Shown here: piece after piece, positions 51,673-60,633 of the stretch
Layout: each line of letters opens with the position of its first letter
Position numbering within the stretch: the first letter of the stretch is position 1
Assembly: GCF_004016445.2 (NCBI RefSeq)
Contig: NZ_SADT02000007.1
Location: forward strand, 248,001-312,000
Length of the DNA: 64,000 bases
From: Mesorhizobium sp. M2E.F.Ca.ET.219.01.1.1
GTDB lineage: Bacteria > Pseudomonadota > Alphaproteobacteria > Rhizobiales > Rhizobiaceae
Direction: 5' to 3'
The notes under the pieces: generated by a model
What the model was told of the DNA's origin: nothing
The model's database searches: none
What the model saw: the letters and a program-made list of their open reading frames with translations, nothing else
Program-made: the position numbers and the translations under genes

Positions 51673-52098
51673 ATGTCTGAGATATTGAATCGAATAGAAG
51701 GCGTGATTATTGGCATATTTCTCGGCTTCGATGGGGACTGTCCATTGGTGGTGTTCCCTGGCAATCCGCACGAAACGGCTCTCCCCGCCCGCAGCCTGGC
51801 GCACCTTTCCTCCGATATGATCGGCGCTGAAGTAGCCTTGCTTTTCCAAAATGGTGATCCTGAACAACCACTTATAGTTGGGCGCATCCTGGGCTCTGCC
51901 CAGGTGCTCAAGCCATTGGAGGTAACCCGTGATGGTGAGGTGATGCGGATCGTTGCGCGCCAACGCATTGAGCTGCGCTGTGGCAAGGCGACAATTATCA
52001 TGGAAAAGGATGGCAGGATCACGATCCGCGGGAGCTATCTCACCAGCCATGCAAGCGCCACAAATCGCATCAGAGGCGGATCTGTAAACCTAAACTGA
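51673..52098 (+). CDS. DUF6484 family protein, VgrG-linked
   Basis: 141 residues: an N-terminal OB-like part with a GDCPLVVFPGNP turn, LLFQNGDPEQPLIVGRIL, and a C-terminal beta part IRGSYLTSHAS resembling the VgrG needle. It matches DUF6484, a family found after VgrG. ATG 51673 has GAGG at a normal 6-base distance; ATG 51667 touches it. Probably an adaptor between spike and cargo. Confidence 0.75.
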   Translation: MSEILNRIEGVIIGIFLGFDGDCPLVVFPGNPHETALPARSLAHLSSDMIGAEVALLFQNGDPEQPLIVGRILGSAQVLKPLEVTRDGEVMRIVARQRIELRCGKATIIMEKDGRITIRGSYLTSHASATNRIRGGSVNLN

Positions 52099-52445
52099 TG
52101 GCAGCACCGATTCTAAAGGAAGTTGTTCGCCAGCATGCTGAAATGGCAGCTTTGCTGTGGACAATCTATGACCGCCACCTCTTGTTTCCAAATGAGAACC
52201 CAGATCTTGATGCTGAAAGGCTGGCGCGGCTGATCGAACGTATAGAGGCCCACCTTGACGGCTTGGTTGTCGCTGGTGCCGAGGGCGAGGAAATCGCGCG
52301 CGAGCGGTTTGAGGAGTATCCGGAGCGGGGCGAACTCTTTGTCGTGCAGGTGCTGAAGACAAAGAAGCGGCCTATTCTGGTTGCCGACTTCGATATGCCA
52401 CGCGTCCGGCGATGGTTGGAGCAAAACCTGCCGCCAGAGCCGTGA
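52098..52445 (+). CDS. Unknown small protein after DUF6484
   Basis: 115 residues, mostly helical and acidic in its first half (ERLARLIERIEAHLDGL), with a beta-like end FVVQVLKTKKRPILVADF. I do not recognise the family. It overlaps the DUF6484 stop (TGATG), so it is part of the vgrG unit and may be a loading factor. No signal peptide or membrane segment. Base composition is lower in GC than the flanks. Confidence 0.65.
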   Translation: MAAPILKEVVRQHAEMAALLWTIYDRHLLFPNENPDLDAERLARLIERIEAHLDGLVVAGAEGEEIARERFEEYPERGELFVVQVLKTKKRPILVADFDMPRVRRWLEQNLPPEP

Positions 52446-52464
52446 TCCGCTGGATCTCCAGGAT

Positions 52465-53517
52465 TTATCTCAGCAGCGCCCTAGGGATCTGAATCTCATC
52501 CCATCCAACGCCGTTCCAGCGGGCTAGCCCTCGCCAGTCAACGAGCCAAACGTTGTTGCCTCCGGCATGAAGGTTTTGCATTGCTTCAAAACCCTCCGGT
52601 ACGGGCAGGCTATCTTCATCCCCGGTTGTCAGATCCAAAGACACGATCTCGTCGTCAAGCAATACGATCGTGCGATCGTCCCATTCCGTTAGGAGCGCAA
52701 TATTCTTTTGATCGGAGCGGGCGTATATGCCTCGAATCTGATCAGCGGCGACAATCTCAGCTGCGAATCCAAGATTGGTCGACAACAGGAGACGCCCTTG
52801 CCGCGACTGCAAGAGGCTAGTGATCGTTCCTGAGGTGGGAAGATCCAGTTTCCTCCATTGGCCGTCAGACAACCGCCAAAGCGTTCCATAAATGGCACGA
52901 ACATCTGTCATGATACGATTGGTAAAATCGTCGATGTCGCCGCGTAGAAGAGCTGCCGTGATATCGTCAAAACTCTTGGTCTGAGGTTGAGCGGATCCGC
53001 CGAAATACAATGCGCGTTCTCCTGCATGCATGCCTGCGCACAGGAAATTGACGTGGTCAGTGGGATCATCTTCCAAAGGGAAGGTGGCAGATACCGCTGG
53101 CCAATCGCTCGGCTCGATGAAATGGTAGGCTTGACCACCTCGACCGAGTGCAGTGAGTTTGCCGGCGGGGAGATCGAAAGCCGATAACATGCCCTTTCCC
53201 GGTTCGATAATCCTGAAAAGACCTTCGGGGTTAATCCTCGTGACGCGGAGCGGGTCGGATAGGACGATGGCTTCTCCGGTGCTGGCGAGCGCAATGTAAT
53301 CAGCGCCATTCTGGGTCGGATCGGGTAATAGCGCGACGTCCATGACATCGAATGGAACTTCTAGCCGTCGCCATGGCTGCGGTGAACTGGGCGAATAAAA
53401 GATGACGAAACTGTCGGCGTCTCCGGCCTCGAAGTCTTTCAGCGCGAGGCAGATTGTCGACTTGGTTGAGGCCGATGCGAAAATACGCGTTTTGTTCCTT
53501 GCAGTGATACTCGGCAT
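52465..53517 (-). CDS. Beta-rich protein, candidate immunity partner of the PAAR-like toxin
   Basis: 350 residues without signal peptide or helix; short strand-turn units with many Asp/Trp (for example NNVWLVDWRGLARWNG near the end) suggest a beta-propeller-like fold. I recognise no family. It starts 9 bases after the toxin gene stop on the same strand and is lower in GC than the region, both usual for immunity genes. The role is inferred from position only. Confidence 0.6.
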   Translation of the reverse strand: MPSITARNKTRIFASASTKSTICLALKDFEAGDADSFVIFYSPSSPQPWRRLEVPFDVMDVALLPDPTQNGADYIALASTGEAIVLSDPLRVTRINPEGLFRIIEPGKGMLSAFDLPAGKLTALGRGGQAYHFIEPSDWPAVSATFPLEDDPTDHVNFLCAGMHAGERALYFGGSAQPQTKSFDDITAALLRGDIDDFTNRIMTDVRAIYGTLWRLSDGQWRKLDLPTSGTITSLLQSRQGRLLLSTNLGFAAEIVAADQIRGIYARSDQKNIALLTEWDDRTIVLLDDEIVSLDLTTGDEDSLPVPEGFEAMQNLHAGGNNVWLVDWRGLARWNGVGWDEIQIPRALLR

Positions 53518-53526
53518 GGTGTCGGC

Positions 53527-54441
53527 CTATGGTCGCAGAGCATTGAAGGCGGGAGATCCCGCCGCCGGAGGCCGGAGTGTAGTACGCCCTGCCTGGGTCG
53601 CAATAGGGGCGGTCTGCGCGGCAACTTTATTGGCCGCGTCCTTGATGCAGTCGGCAGTCAGAGGTGGCTGAACTTGGCGCAACCCGATAACTCCGGTCGC
53701 GGCGCACGCGCCAATGAGTGACGTGCCCGCAGGACCGCCCGGACCCGGAGGCAGCGCAGCCAAGGCCTGATTCGTATTGCTATGCAGCGAAGAGTGCTGG
53801 CCAGGCGTCAAACAGATGCACATGCCTGAATTGAGGGACGGCGCTCCTGGAACGCGATTGGAAGCATTGGTAGTCGCGCGAGTTGTTTGCCGATAAACCA
53901 TATCGGGAACAATATGATGCGTTTCGCCTTTGGGCGTTCGTGAGGTGCACTCCTCTTTGATCTTGCTGTACTCGCCCACTAAGCATTTGGGAGGTGAGCC
54001 AGTAGCCACGCCAGCGCCTGCCACCTTCACCTGGGGGCCTGAACCCGCCTGTGGGGAGGCATGATCATTTGTGCAGAGATCAGTGAAGCGGCTAACCGGT
54101 TCCTTGTCGGCTTTCACATTGCCCGACCACGCGTGGGCATACTCTTTTCCTCGGTTAACTGACGTAATGACGTTCTTCTTCGGCGCACAGCCCGCTTCTG
54201 TTCCGGTTGTTTTGGAGTAGTAGGATTTGTTTTTTTGCGTGATGGTCTTTCCGCCGACTTTGACAGTACCCGTCCCGTTATCAGTGTCTGAGTCCATTCC
54301 GAAGGAAGGGTAGGGAATTGGCACGCCCGGAGGTGTCGCCGGCGTCTGCGGTGGAGTAAAGCAAACGTCTGGGAAGGCAGCTATGACTTGGTTGCTTTGT
54401 GCCTTGCAAGCCAGATGCAGGCTGTTCGCGAAAACGGTCAT
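53527..54441 (-). CDS. PAAR-like (DUF4150) T6SS effector with putative HNH-type nuclease tail
   Basis: 304 residues. The N-terminal DUF4150/PAAR-like domain (about 1-130) opens with a DVCFTPPQTPATPPG stretch and holds several cysteines. The C-terminal part has GETHHIVPDMVYR (H175, H176) followed by CICLTPGQHSSLH (205-220), the His-rich pattern of HNH/endonuclease-VII-like toxins. It overlaps the ketosynthase-like gene by four bases and precedes the candidate immunity gene. The ATG at 54441 is preferred over a longer frame running into that upstream gene. Likely a spike-tip cargo; nuclease activity is inferred. Confidence 0.75.
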   Translation of the reverse strand: MTVFANSLHLACKAQSNQVIAAFPDVCFTPPQTPATPPGVPIPYPSFGMDSDTDNGTGTVKVGGKTITQKNKSYYSKTTGTEAGCAPKKNVITSVNRGKEYAHAWSGNVKADKEPVSRFTDLCTNDHASPQAGSGPQVKVAGAGVATGSPPKCLVGEYSKIKEECTSRTPKGETHHIVPDMVYRQTTRATTNASNRVPGAPSLNSGMCICLTPGQHSSLHSNTNQALAALPPGPGGPAGTSLIGACAATGVIGLRQVQPPLTADCIKDAANKVAAQTAPIATQAGRTTLRPPAAGSPAFNALRP

Positions 54442-55463
54442 TGGATGGCTCCCACGCCGAACACTGCCGCTCCACAAGCGCCTTGGTCGTTCGAAGCCTC
54501 TACGAGTACGGGGTTGCCTGCCGCATAGCCTTTTCGCGCTGCGGTCCATGCCATGCCGATCATCAGCGGCACAACCGAGGCGCCGACATTGCCTAGTGAC
54601 TCCGCAGGCGACCATAGGTCCTGAAAACCATGATGGCCGCGCACAAGACGAATGCTGGCCAATGCCGTTTGCTTGAAGAAATAGGCTTCACCGATGAGAT
54701 CAGAGATCCGGTAGCCAAGTCCGTTCATCTCTATTCCGGTTTGGTTGAGCGCGCCCCTATACGCCTCGACGATGCCGTCGCCACGAAGCGGAATGTCCTC
54801 CTCGTTATAGATAAAGGACTTCTCACGAGAGAGCCCTAGACCAAAAAGGCTAAAGCGGCCAGGTCCGGCCTTGGTGCATAGGATAGCCGCTGCAGCCTCG
54901 CCGGGGATAAAACCATCTGGATTCGACAGTGTCAGCAGACGGCGTTTCGCCAAATAATGTTCTACGGCATGCGTGGTGAGATAGCTGTCGACACCTGCGA
55001 TCAAAACGAAAGGAGCCTCGTTCGCGGCGAGGATTCGGCGTGCCTGCTCCAACGCGACATGTCCGGAAGGGCGGCCATGGCTTACCTTGAGTAATCGAGC
55101 GGATTGAGGCACCTCGGCGATTTCCAGGATGCTCCGAACCAAAGCCCGAACATCACGCACGGGTCGGCCTGGCCGACTTTCCTCCGGTAGACACAAGATA
55201 ACGACAGCTTCCCTGCGTGCTTCCGGCACCTCCTGGAGAGCTTCGCATATCGCACCCGCGGCCAGATGTGCGAAACGCTTTTCACCTATCCAGCCACGGG
55301 GAAGCGGTATCGGGGCGCCAATCAAGGCCTCGTCTGGTCCTGAAAGAAAGTGCGTCTCCTGAAAACCATCAATACCGGCGCGCATGGCCGCACAGGCCGA
55401 CGGGGCATCCAGTCCAACTGACGTAACCATGCCAACCGAGGCAATTTCGAGAGCGGTCGTCAT
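54438..55463 (-). CDS. Ketosynthase-fold protein lacking catalytic residues, T6SS island
   Basis: 341 residues with the thiolase/beta-ketoacyl synthase fold: opening VGMVTSVGLDAPSACAAMRAG, a nucleophile-elbow region SHGRPSGHVALEQA, and DGFIPGEAAAAIL. Where active synthases have the cysteine (TACSSG) this reads SHGRPSG, and the usual GH near the end reads SLGNVGAS, so the Cys and at least one His are missing. It overlaps both neighbours by four bases. Likely a structural adaptor or chaperone for the effector. Confidence 0.78.
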   Translation of the reverse strand: MTTALEIASVGMVTSVGLDAPSACAAMRAGIDGFQETHFLSGPDEALIGAPIPLPRGWIGEKRFAHLAAGAICEALQEVPEARREAVVILCLPEESRPGRPVRDVRALVRSILEIAEVPQSARLLKVSHGRPSGHVALEQARRILAANEAPFVLIAGVDSYLTTHAVEHYLAKRRLLTLSNPDGFIPGEAAAAILCTKAGPGRFSLFGLGLSREKSFIYNEEDIPLRGDGIVEAYRGALNQTGIEMNGLGYRISDLIGEAYFFKQTALASIRLVRGHHGFQDLWSPAESLGNVGASVVPLMIGMAWTAARKGYAAGNPVLVEASNDQGACGAAVFGVGAIQ

Positions 55464-56566
55464 GCTGCCACGTTCTCCCGAGACGCGCGCAGAAAACTCT
55501 GCGCGCGCACGTAGCGCTTGCTGGTCGCCCGTGCGCGAAGCATTCCGCGAGTCGGAGGGCCAACCCAACATTCAGAAAATTCGAGGATGTTTCGATGTAT
55601 TCGCTGAGAGACGCGCCACACTAATGAGAAACGTCTGCTTTCCAGGTCAAAAAGAATCGTGTCGGGGGACAGCGTTCCGTCAAAAATTGGCGATCCATTC
55701 CTAAATAGCGTAACTGGCAGATTTATATTCGGAAGGCGAAAGCTCTCGCGGCCTTTTGGCGTCAAATTGACCAGCTGAACCTCCTCGCCCCCACGCAATT
55801 TGTCGATCTGCTGGTCGGCTGGTGCCATCTGGAAATAACGCTCGTCAAAGTCTGGCGGCAGAAACGGGAAGATGTTATTCGCCCAGTTGTCGTCATAGGT
55901 GCCCCCATGTTCGATACGGCCGGGCCAGCCGCGGCCCATTGGCCCGAAACTCATTGGCCTGTAGTCGCCGAAAGGTGAACGGATATCTTCACCGACTGCC
56001 TGCGTGTTCGGTAGCCGCAGGCCCGGGATGAGACGTTGGTTCTTCGTCCGCGACCAGCCGGTGCCGACGGGATTGTGTCTGTAGCTGGCGGGAAGCTGGT
56101 CTTCTGGGTCCAGCCGATCGACACCGCCCCACGCGACGTCATAGGAGATGGGCAGTTTCAGGAACGGCAGAGGCGTGGTGGCGGTGAACACTGGTCCGAT
56201 AGCGCGCCACTCGCGGTGGCCGACGACTTCGAACAGTTTCGACCAGTTTCCGATCTTGATGCCCACCGGCACGCGCTCTGCTGGACGCCCACCCGGCGCG
56301 TAAGCGAAGCCATTAGCGATAACGTCGCAGCGCGGTTTGCGAAAAGCGAAATCCGTTTCCCAAAATGTTGCTGAATAGCCAGCCTCGCCAGTATAAGTGT
56401 CAGCAAAAACGAGAGGTATCTGGTCATGTGACTTGTGCACAGGCTCGCCCGGGCCGGCAGGAAAGTCGAATGTACCCTTCACAACCACCACAAGCCAAAC
56501 GTGGCCAGCAACATCAGTTGCGGTGGTAAATTCATGCGGATAGCCCATCTGGTTCCAGATCTGCAT
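55460..56566 (-). CDS. DUF2169 family T6SS adaptor
   Basis: 368 residues with the DUF2169 core: VVVVKGTFDFP start, KPRCDVIANGFAYAP, later WGGVDR and DYRPMSFGPMGRGWPGR. DUF2169 proteins accompany DUF4150/PAAR-like effectors and are thought to help load them on VgrG. ATG 56566 has GGGAG about 8 bases upstream and shares one base with the tagF stop; a TTG five codons earlier is less likely. Confidence 0.85.
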   Translation of the reverse strand: MQIWNQMGYPHEFTTATDVAGHVWLVVVVKGTFDFPAGPGEPVHKSHDQIPLVFADTYTGEAGYSATFWETDFAFRKPRCDVIANGFAYAPGGRPAERVPVGIKIGNWSKLFEVVGHREWRAIGPVFTATTPLPFLKLPISYDVAWGGVDRLDPEDQLPASYRHNPVGTGWSRTKNQRLIPGLRLPNTQAVGEDIRSPFGDYRPMSFGPMGRGWPGRIEHGGTYDDNWANNIFPFLPPDFDERYFQMAPADQQIDKLRGGEEVQLVNLTPKGRESFRLPNINLPVTLFRNGSPIFDGTLSPDTILFDLESRRFSLVWRVSQRIHRNILEFSECWVGPPTRGMLRARATSKRYVRAQSFLRASRENVAA

Positions 56567-57108
56567 CAGCTGGTCTCCCAACTAGCCGCGAAAATCTGCT
56601 CCAGCGCCGGCTGCGGCGCCTGCGGGTCGACGTCGAAAATATCCGTGCGCGCGGTCCACATCACGAGCTCGTCGATGATGTCGCCGTCCCGCTCGACAGA
56701 TGGCGCGGGCAGGGCAGTCAGCGCGGCATCGAGCTCGTTGGGCGTCAGCTCGCCCCGCTGCGCGGCGAAAGCGGCGCTCTCAATGCCGTCGAACCAGGCG
56801 TCCGAATAGGCCAGCTTGAGCGGCGCCTCGGCGAGCCTTGCGACGACGCTGAGCGGAAACCGCCTGCCGACCCGGTCGGCGCTCTGCAGCACGATACCCG
56901 CGGCGGTGCCGAAGGAAGCAGGACCGCTGAGGAAGCGCAGCGCGATATCCGCCGGCCAGGCTTCGAGCCCGAACAGCGGGACGATGTGCTGCGCCAGCCA
57001 CCGGTCCCAGACGCGCACGAAATCCCCCGGCAACCGCCGGCTGACGAAATCGCCGGTGGCGGGCATCTTGCCATAGAAGCCGGGCACGCTCAGATCTGCG
57101 GCGGACAT
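56566..57108 (-). CDS. tagF: T6SS accessory protein TagF
   Basis: 180 residues, TagF domain: VPGFYGKMPATGDFVSRRLP start and WDRWL, with the central GRRFPLSVV. TagF acts as a posttranslational repressor of T6SS in other species, opposed by the PpkA pathway. Its first 19 bases overlap the end of tssM, and its stop abuts the DUF2169 gene, tying the effector island to the core operon. Confidence 0.88.
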   Translation of the reverse strand: MSAADLSVPGFYGKMPATGDFVSRRLPGDFVRVWDRWLAQHIVPLFGLEAWPADIALRFLSGPASFGTAAGIVLQSADRVGRRFPLSVVARLAEAPLKLAYSDAWFDGIESAAFAAQRGELTPNELDAALTALPAPSVERDGDIIDELVMWTARTDIFDVDPQAPQPALEQIFAASWETS

Positions 57109-60100
57109 GTGAATTTCTTGAACATCTCTAGTGTGTAGGGGTTCTCGACGCTGGCCGCCTTGAGCTCGAAGTCGGCCCACATGCCCTTGGTGCCGAGCCG
57201 CAGGCTGTAGACGTCGGTGAGCTTGGTCGCGTTGAAGCGGCCGCCGCGCAGCATTCTGAGCCACGCCCAGCTGCCGGTTTCGTTGAGCATCACTTCGGGC
57301 GAGCCGTCGACCGGCTGGAAGGCGAGCGAAATCACGCCGGTGCCGTCCTTGCCGGGCCATGTCATCGGCTGCGGTCTCGTCGCGTTGTTGTAATAGACCA
57401 TGTTCTGGCCATCGAGGTTGAGCGTCACCCGCGCCACGTTGGGCGACAGGTCCTTCGGCTCAAGCGTGAAATTCATCACCGGTCCTGTGCCGCCGGGGAA
57501 CAGGTCGTCGCGGATATGACGTGCCTGCTCGAAGGCTGCCAGCGCCGCCGGATCGAGGCCGAAATCGGCGCGCCATTTCCATGGCTCGCTGGCGGTGTCG
57601 ACATAGTTGATCAGATGGTCGTTGGTGAAGGCGTCGATCAGGCCGGTCGGCCCGAACAGGCGCTGGAAGTCGCGCACATTGACGTCGACTGCGCTGTCCG
57701 GGCTGAACGGATAGCGGTTGTTGAGCGCCGCCTGGCAGAAGGGCAGGATGTCGGCGCGCCAGATGGCGTTGAGCTCATTGGTGACCGCCTTCTGCGACAG
57801 GCCGCTCGTGTCGCCGGCAATGCCGCCCAGCCAGTCGTTGATCGGCGAGGGCAGGATCTGCGCCTGCCTCGCAACCGCGCCCGTCAGTTCGGCGAGGCCG
57901 CCCTGCTTCTTGATGGCGTCCTGCGGGTCGGGGTTGGCGGTCACGGTCTGCAGCACATTGGACAGCGCCGTCAGCGCCACGACGGCGGCGTCGAGCGCCG
58001 GCGGCTGGCCATCGACCTGGGCGATCGTGCCCTTGAGCGGCTTGAAATGGTCGGCGACCAGGCTGCCGGTCATATCGACCTGGTTGGCGGAGCCGGCGCG
58101 CGGCAGGAGCTTCGCGCCTGTGGTCACCACCTTGCCCAATTTGCCGAGCTTGCTGAGCAGCTTCGAGCCGGTCTTGGCGGCGCCGCCGCTCTTGTCGTCG
58201 GCTGGCGCCTCGTCGGAGCGGGTGAGGTCCGTCTCCTGCACCACGGCCGTCAACAGCCGCTTCAGCGCGGAGTCGGCGCTGGAGAGATCCTTGAGGTTCT
58301 CGCTTGCGACGTTGAGGTCCGTCAGCGGCGCGAGCCGCATGTCGCGCAGGAAGGAATCCCACTGCGCGATATAGTCGTCGTAATAGAGCTTCAGGATATC
58401 CTCGGAGAGCGCCGACACCGACGTCTCCGAATTCTCCGAGCAGCCGCCGGCAAACACGGCGCGGTCTAGCGCCGCCTGGCCGGCCACATCCTCGACCCGG
58501 TCGAGGATCGCATCATGGAAGCCGGCATAGGTGTAGGGGCCTGGAACGCCGACGCGCAGGGTCTTGTCGGAGCGGCGCGCGAATACTTTGGCGCCGTTCG
58601 GCCCGGCGAAATTCGCCGGCACCCATTCCTTGACCGCCGCCACTTCCGGGTCCGCCAGCAACTGCTTGTAGGCGCGCTCCGGCAGCGAGATCGTGCACAC
58701 CGTCTTCAGCGCCTCGGCGACCAGTTCCTTGTCCGGGGCGATATAGCTGTCGTCGACCGCCATGCGGCGGATCGCGGCAAGCTGGTGCTCTTCCGCGTCC
58801 GCGGTCGGGAAGGGCGGCGCGGGCGCGAATTGCGGCAGGCTGTTCACCCACCAATTCTGCACGAAATCGGTGTCCATCTGCGACAGGCCGGTCATCATGC
58901 GGTAGGTCTTCAGCGCGCCGAGCATGAAATCCGGATCGCGGATCTGCCGCCACATCGTGGCTTCCAGCAGCGCGACCATATGCGGCTCGAGCACGTTGCG
59001 CAGGGCGTGGTCATAAGTGTCGGCCTGCGCGCGCACCAACTCCGCCGAAGCGGTCGGGCCGAGCAGATTGTGGACGGCATCCGGCGGCGCGGTGCGGGCC
59101 GCCGCCACCGCGTCCATCGCCGCCAGCGCGCCGTCCATCGTCGGCTGCTCGACCGCGGCCGGCATGGCGGCGACGTCGGTCAGAGGCTGCTGCAGCGCCT
59201 CGAACTGGCCGGCCTGCTCGGTGATCGCATTGCGGTTGTCGAGATAGGACCAGGTGAACAGTCCGCCGGCGAGCAGCGCCGCGATCGCGCAGGCCGCTGC
59301 CGCGCCGCGCCAGATCCAGGCGCGGCGGCGCTGCGCCAGCGGATCGAATGTGCCGAGGCCGGCCTCCTTGAAGATCACTTCGGTGAGCAGATTGCGCAGG
59401 AAGAAGCTGCGCTTCTCGACACGCGACGCCGGCATGGCGCGGCGCGGCGGCAGCCCGAAGGATGACGACAGCGCTGCGGTCAGCCGGTCGATCGGCGCGC
59501 CTTCCTGCGTCGCCGAGGTCAGATAGAGACCGCGCAGCCAAGCGGCTTCCTCATAGCGGCTTTCGCCGAACATCGCCTCGACCAGCACCTGGATAGGCTC
59601 GGAGAGGCTGGCGAGCTGCGCCGGGAAGCGAAAGATCTCGGCGCGCTGGCCGAGCTTGTCCTCGTCTTCCAGCCGCGGCACGAGCCGCCGCTCCAGCTCG
59701 GCGGCGAGCCTCGCAAGTTCCGTCTGGATCGTGCCGGCGTTGACGCGGGCATCGAGCGGAAAAGTCGTTCCCCACACCTGCTCGCGCGCGGTCGTCGACA
59801 GGCCGCCGAAGAAGGCTTCGAAGCCTTTGATCAGGTCGGCCTTGGTCAGCATCAGGTAGACAGGCAGGCGGATCTCGAGCCGATCGTTCAGCTCCGCCAG
59901 CCGGCGGCGGATTTTCCGGCCGTGCGCCTTGATCGCCTCGTCGCCTTCCGACAGCACGTCGATCGACAGCGCGACGATAACGCCGTTGAGCGCGCGGCGG
60001 CCCCGGTGCTTCTTCAACAGGTCGAGGAATCCCAGCCACTCCGCCGCGTCGACATCCGGCTGGCTTTCCTGCTGAACGTAGCGGCCTGCCGTGTCGATCA

Positions 60101-60632
60101 GCACCGCGTTCTCGGAGAAGAACCAGTCGCAATTGCGCGTGCCGCCGACACCTTGCAGGTCGTCGGTCAGGTCGATCGGGAAATTGAGACCGGACTGGCG
60201 CAGTGCCGTGGTCTTGCCGGTGGCCGGCGGCCCGACGATCACATACCACGGCATCTCGCGCAGGAATTTCCGGCCGCCGAGCTTGCGCCGCTTGAGCTCG
60301 GCCATCACCTCGCCGAACTTGGCGCCGACAGCCGCGACGCTCTCTTCGCCGGGCGTGAGCTGCTTTTCCTGAACAGGCGCCGCGATCTCGGCGACGAACA
60401 TACGGTTGGCGCGGATCGCGCGGCGCTGAGCGATGATCAGCCAGATCAGCCACAGGATGATCAGCCCGGCGATGATGGCGATGCGCACATTGTCGGATTC
60501 GAACGGCGCGTAAGGGCCGACCTGCACGATCGGGCCGAACACCCAGATCAGCAGCGAGAGCAGCGCAATGCCGATCAGCGTCCACAGGAAACGCGAGGTG
60601 ATGACGGCCCAGAGGAAGCGCAGGATGAACAT
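57090..60632 (-). CDS. tssM: T6SS membrane protein TssM/IcmF, first copy (with tssJKL)
   Basis: 1180 residues: two N-terminal helices (about 4-35, 48-68), cytoplasmic part with Walker A GPPATGKTT (134-142) and DWFFSENAVLIDTAGRYV, a third helix near 430-450, then the periplasmic domain ending in CPPQI. It forms the T6SS trans-envelope complex with TssL and TssJ. It starts one base after tssL ends. It shares plan and many motifs with the copy at 42490-46020 but the sequences are well diverged. Confidence 0.94.
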   Translation of the reverse strand: MFILRFLWAVITSRFLWTLIGIALLSLLIWVFGPIVQVGPYAPFESDNVRIAIIAGLIILWLIWLIIAQRRAIRANRMFVAEIAAPVQEKQLTPGEESVAAVGAKFGEVMAELKRRKLGGRKFLREMPWYVIVGPPATGKTTALRQSGLNFPIDLTDDLQGVGGTRNCDWFFSENAVLIDTAGRYVQQESQPDVDAAEWLGFLDLLKKHRGRRALNGVIVALSIDVLSEGDEAIKAHGRKIRRRLAELNDRLEIRLPVYLMLTKADLIKGFEAFFGGLSTTAREQVWGTTFPLDARVNAGTIQTELARLAAELERRLVPRLEDEDKLGQRAEIFRFPAQLASLSEPIQVLVEAMFGESRYEEAAWLRGLYLTSATQEGAPIDRLTAALSSSFGLPPRRAMPASRVEKRSFFLRNLLTEVIFKEAGLGTFDPLAQRRRAWIWRGAAAACAIAALLAGGLFTWSYLDNRNAITEQAGQFEALQQPLTDVAAMPAAVEQPTMDGALAAMDAVAAARTAPPDAVHNLLGPTASAELVRAQADTYDHALRNVLEPHMVALLEATMWRQIRDPDFMLGALKTYRMMTGLSQMDTDFVQNWWVNSLPQFAPAPPFPTADAEEHQLAAIRRMAVDDSYIAPDKELVAEALKTVCTISLPERAYKQLLADPEVAAVKEWVPANFAGPNGAKVFARRSDKTLRVGVPGPYTYAGFHDAILDRVEDVAGQAALDRAVFAGGCSENSETSVSALSEDILKLYYDDYIAQWDSFLRDMRLAPLTDLNVASENLKDLSSADSALKRLLTAVVQETDLTRSDEAPADDKSGGAAKTGSKLLSKLGKLGKVVTTGAKLLPRAGSANQVDMTGSLVADHFKPLKGTIAQVDGQPPALDAAVVALTALSNVLQTVTANPDPQDAIKKQGGLAELTGAVARQAQILPSPINDWLGGIAGDTSGLSQKAVTNELNAIWRADILPFCQAALNNRYPFSPDSAVDVNVRDFQRLFGPTGLIDAFTNDHLINYVDTASEPWKWRADFGLDPAALAAFEQARHIRDDLFPGGTGPVMNFTLEPKDLSPNVARVTLNLDGQNMVYYNNATRPQPMTWPGKDGTGVISLAFQPVDGSPEVMLNETGSWAWLRMLRGGRFNATKLTDVYSLRLGTKGMWADFELKAASVENPYTLEMFKKFTCPPQI

Positions 60633-60633
60633 C

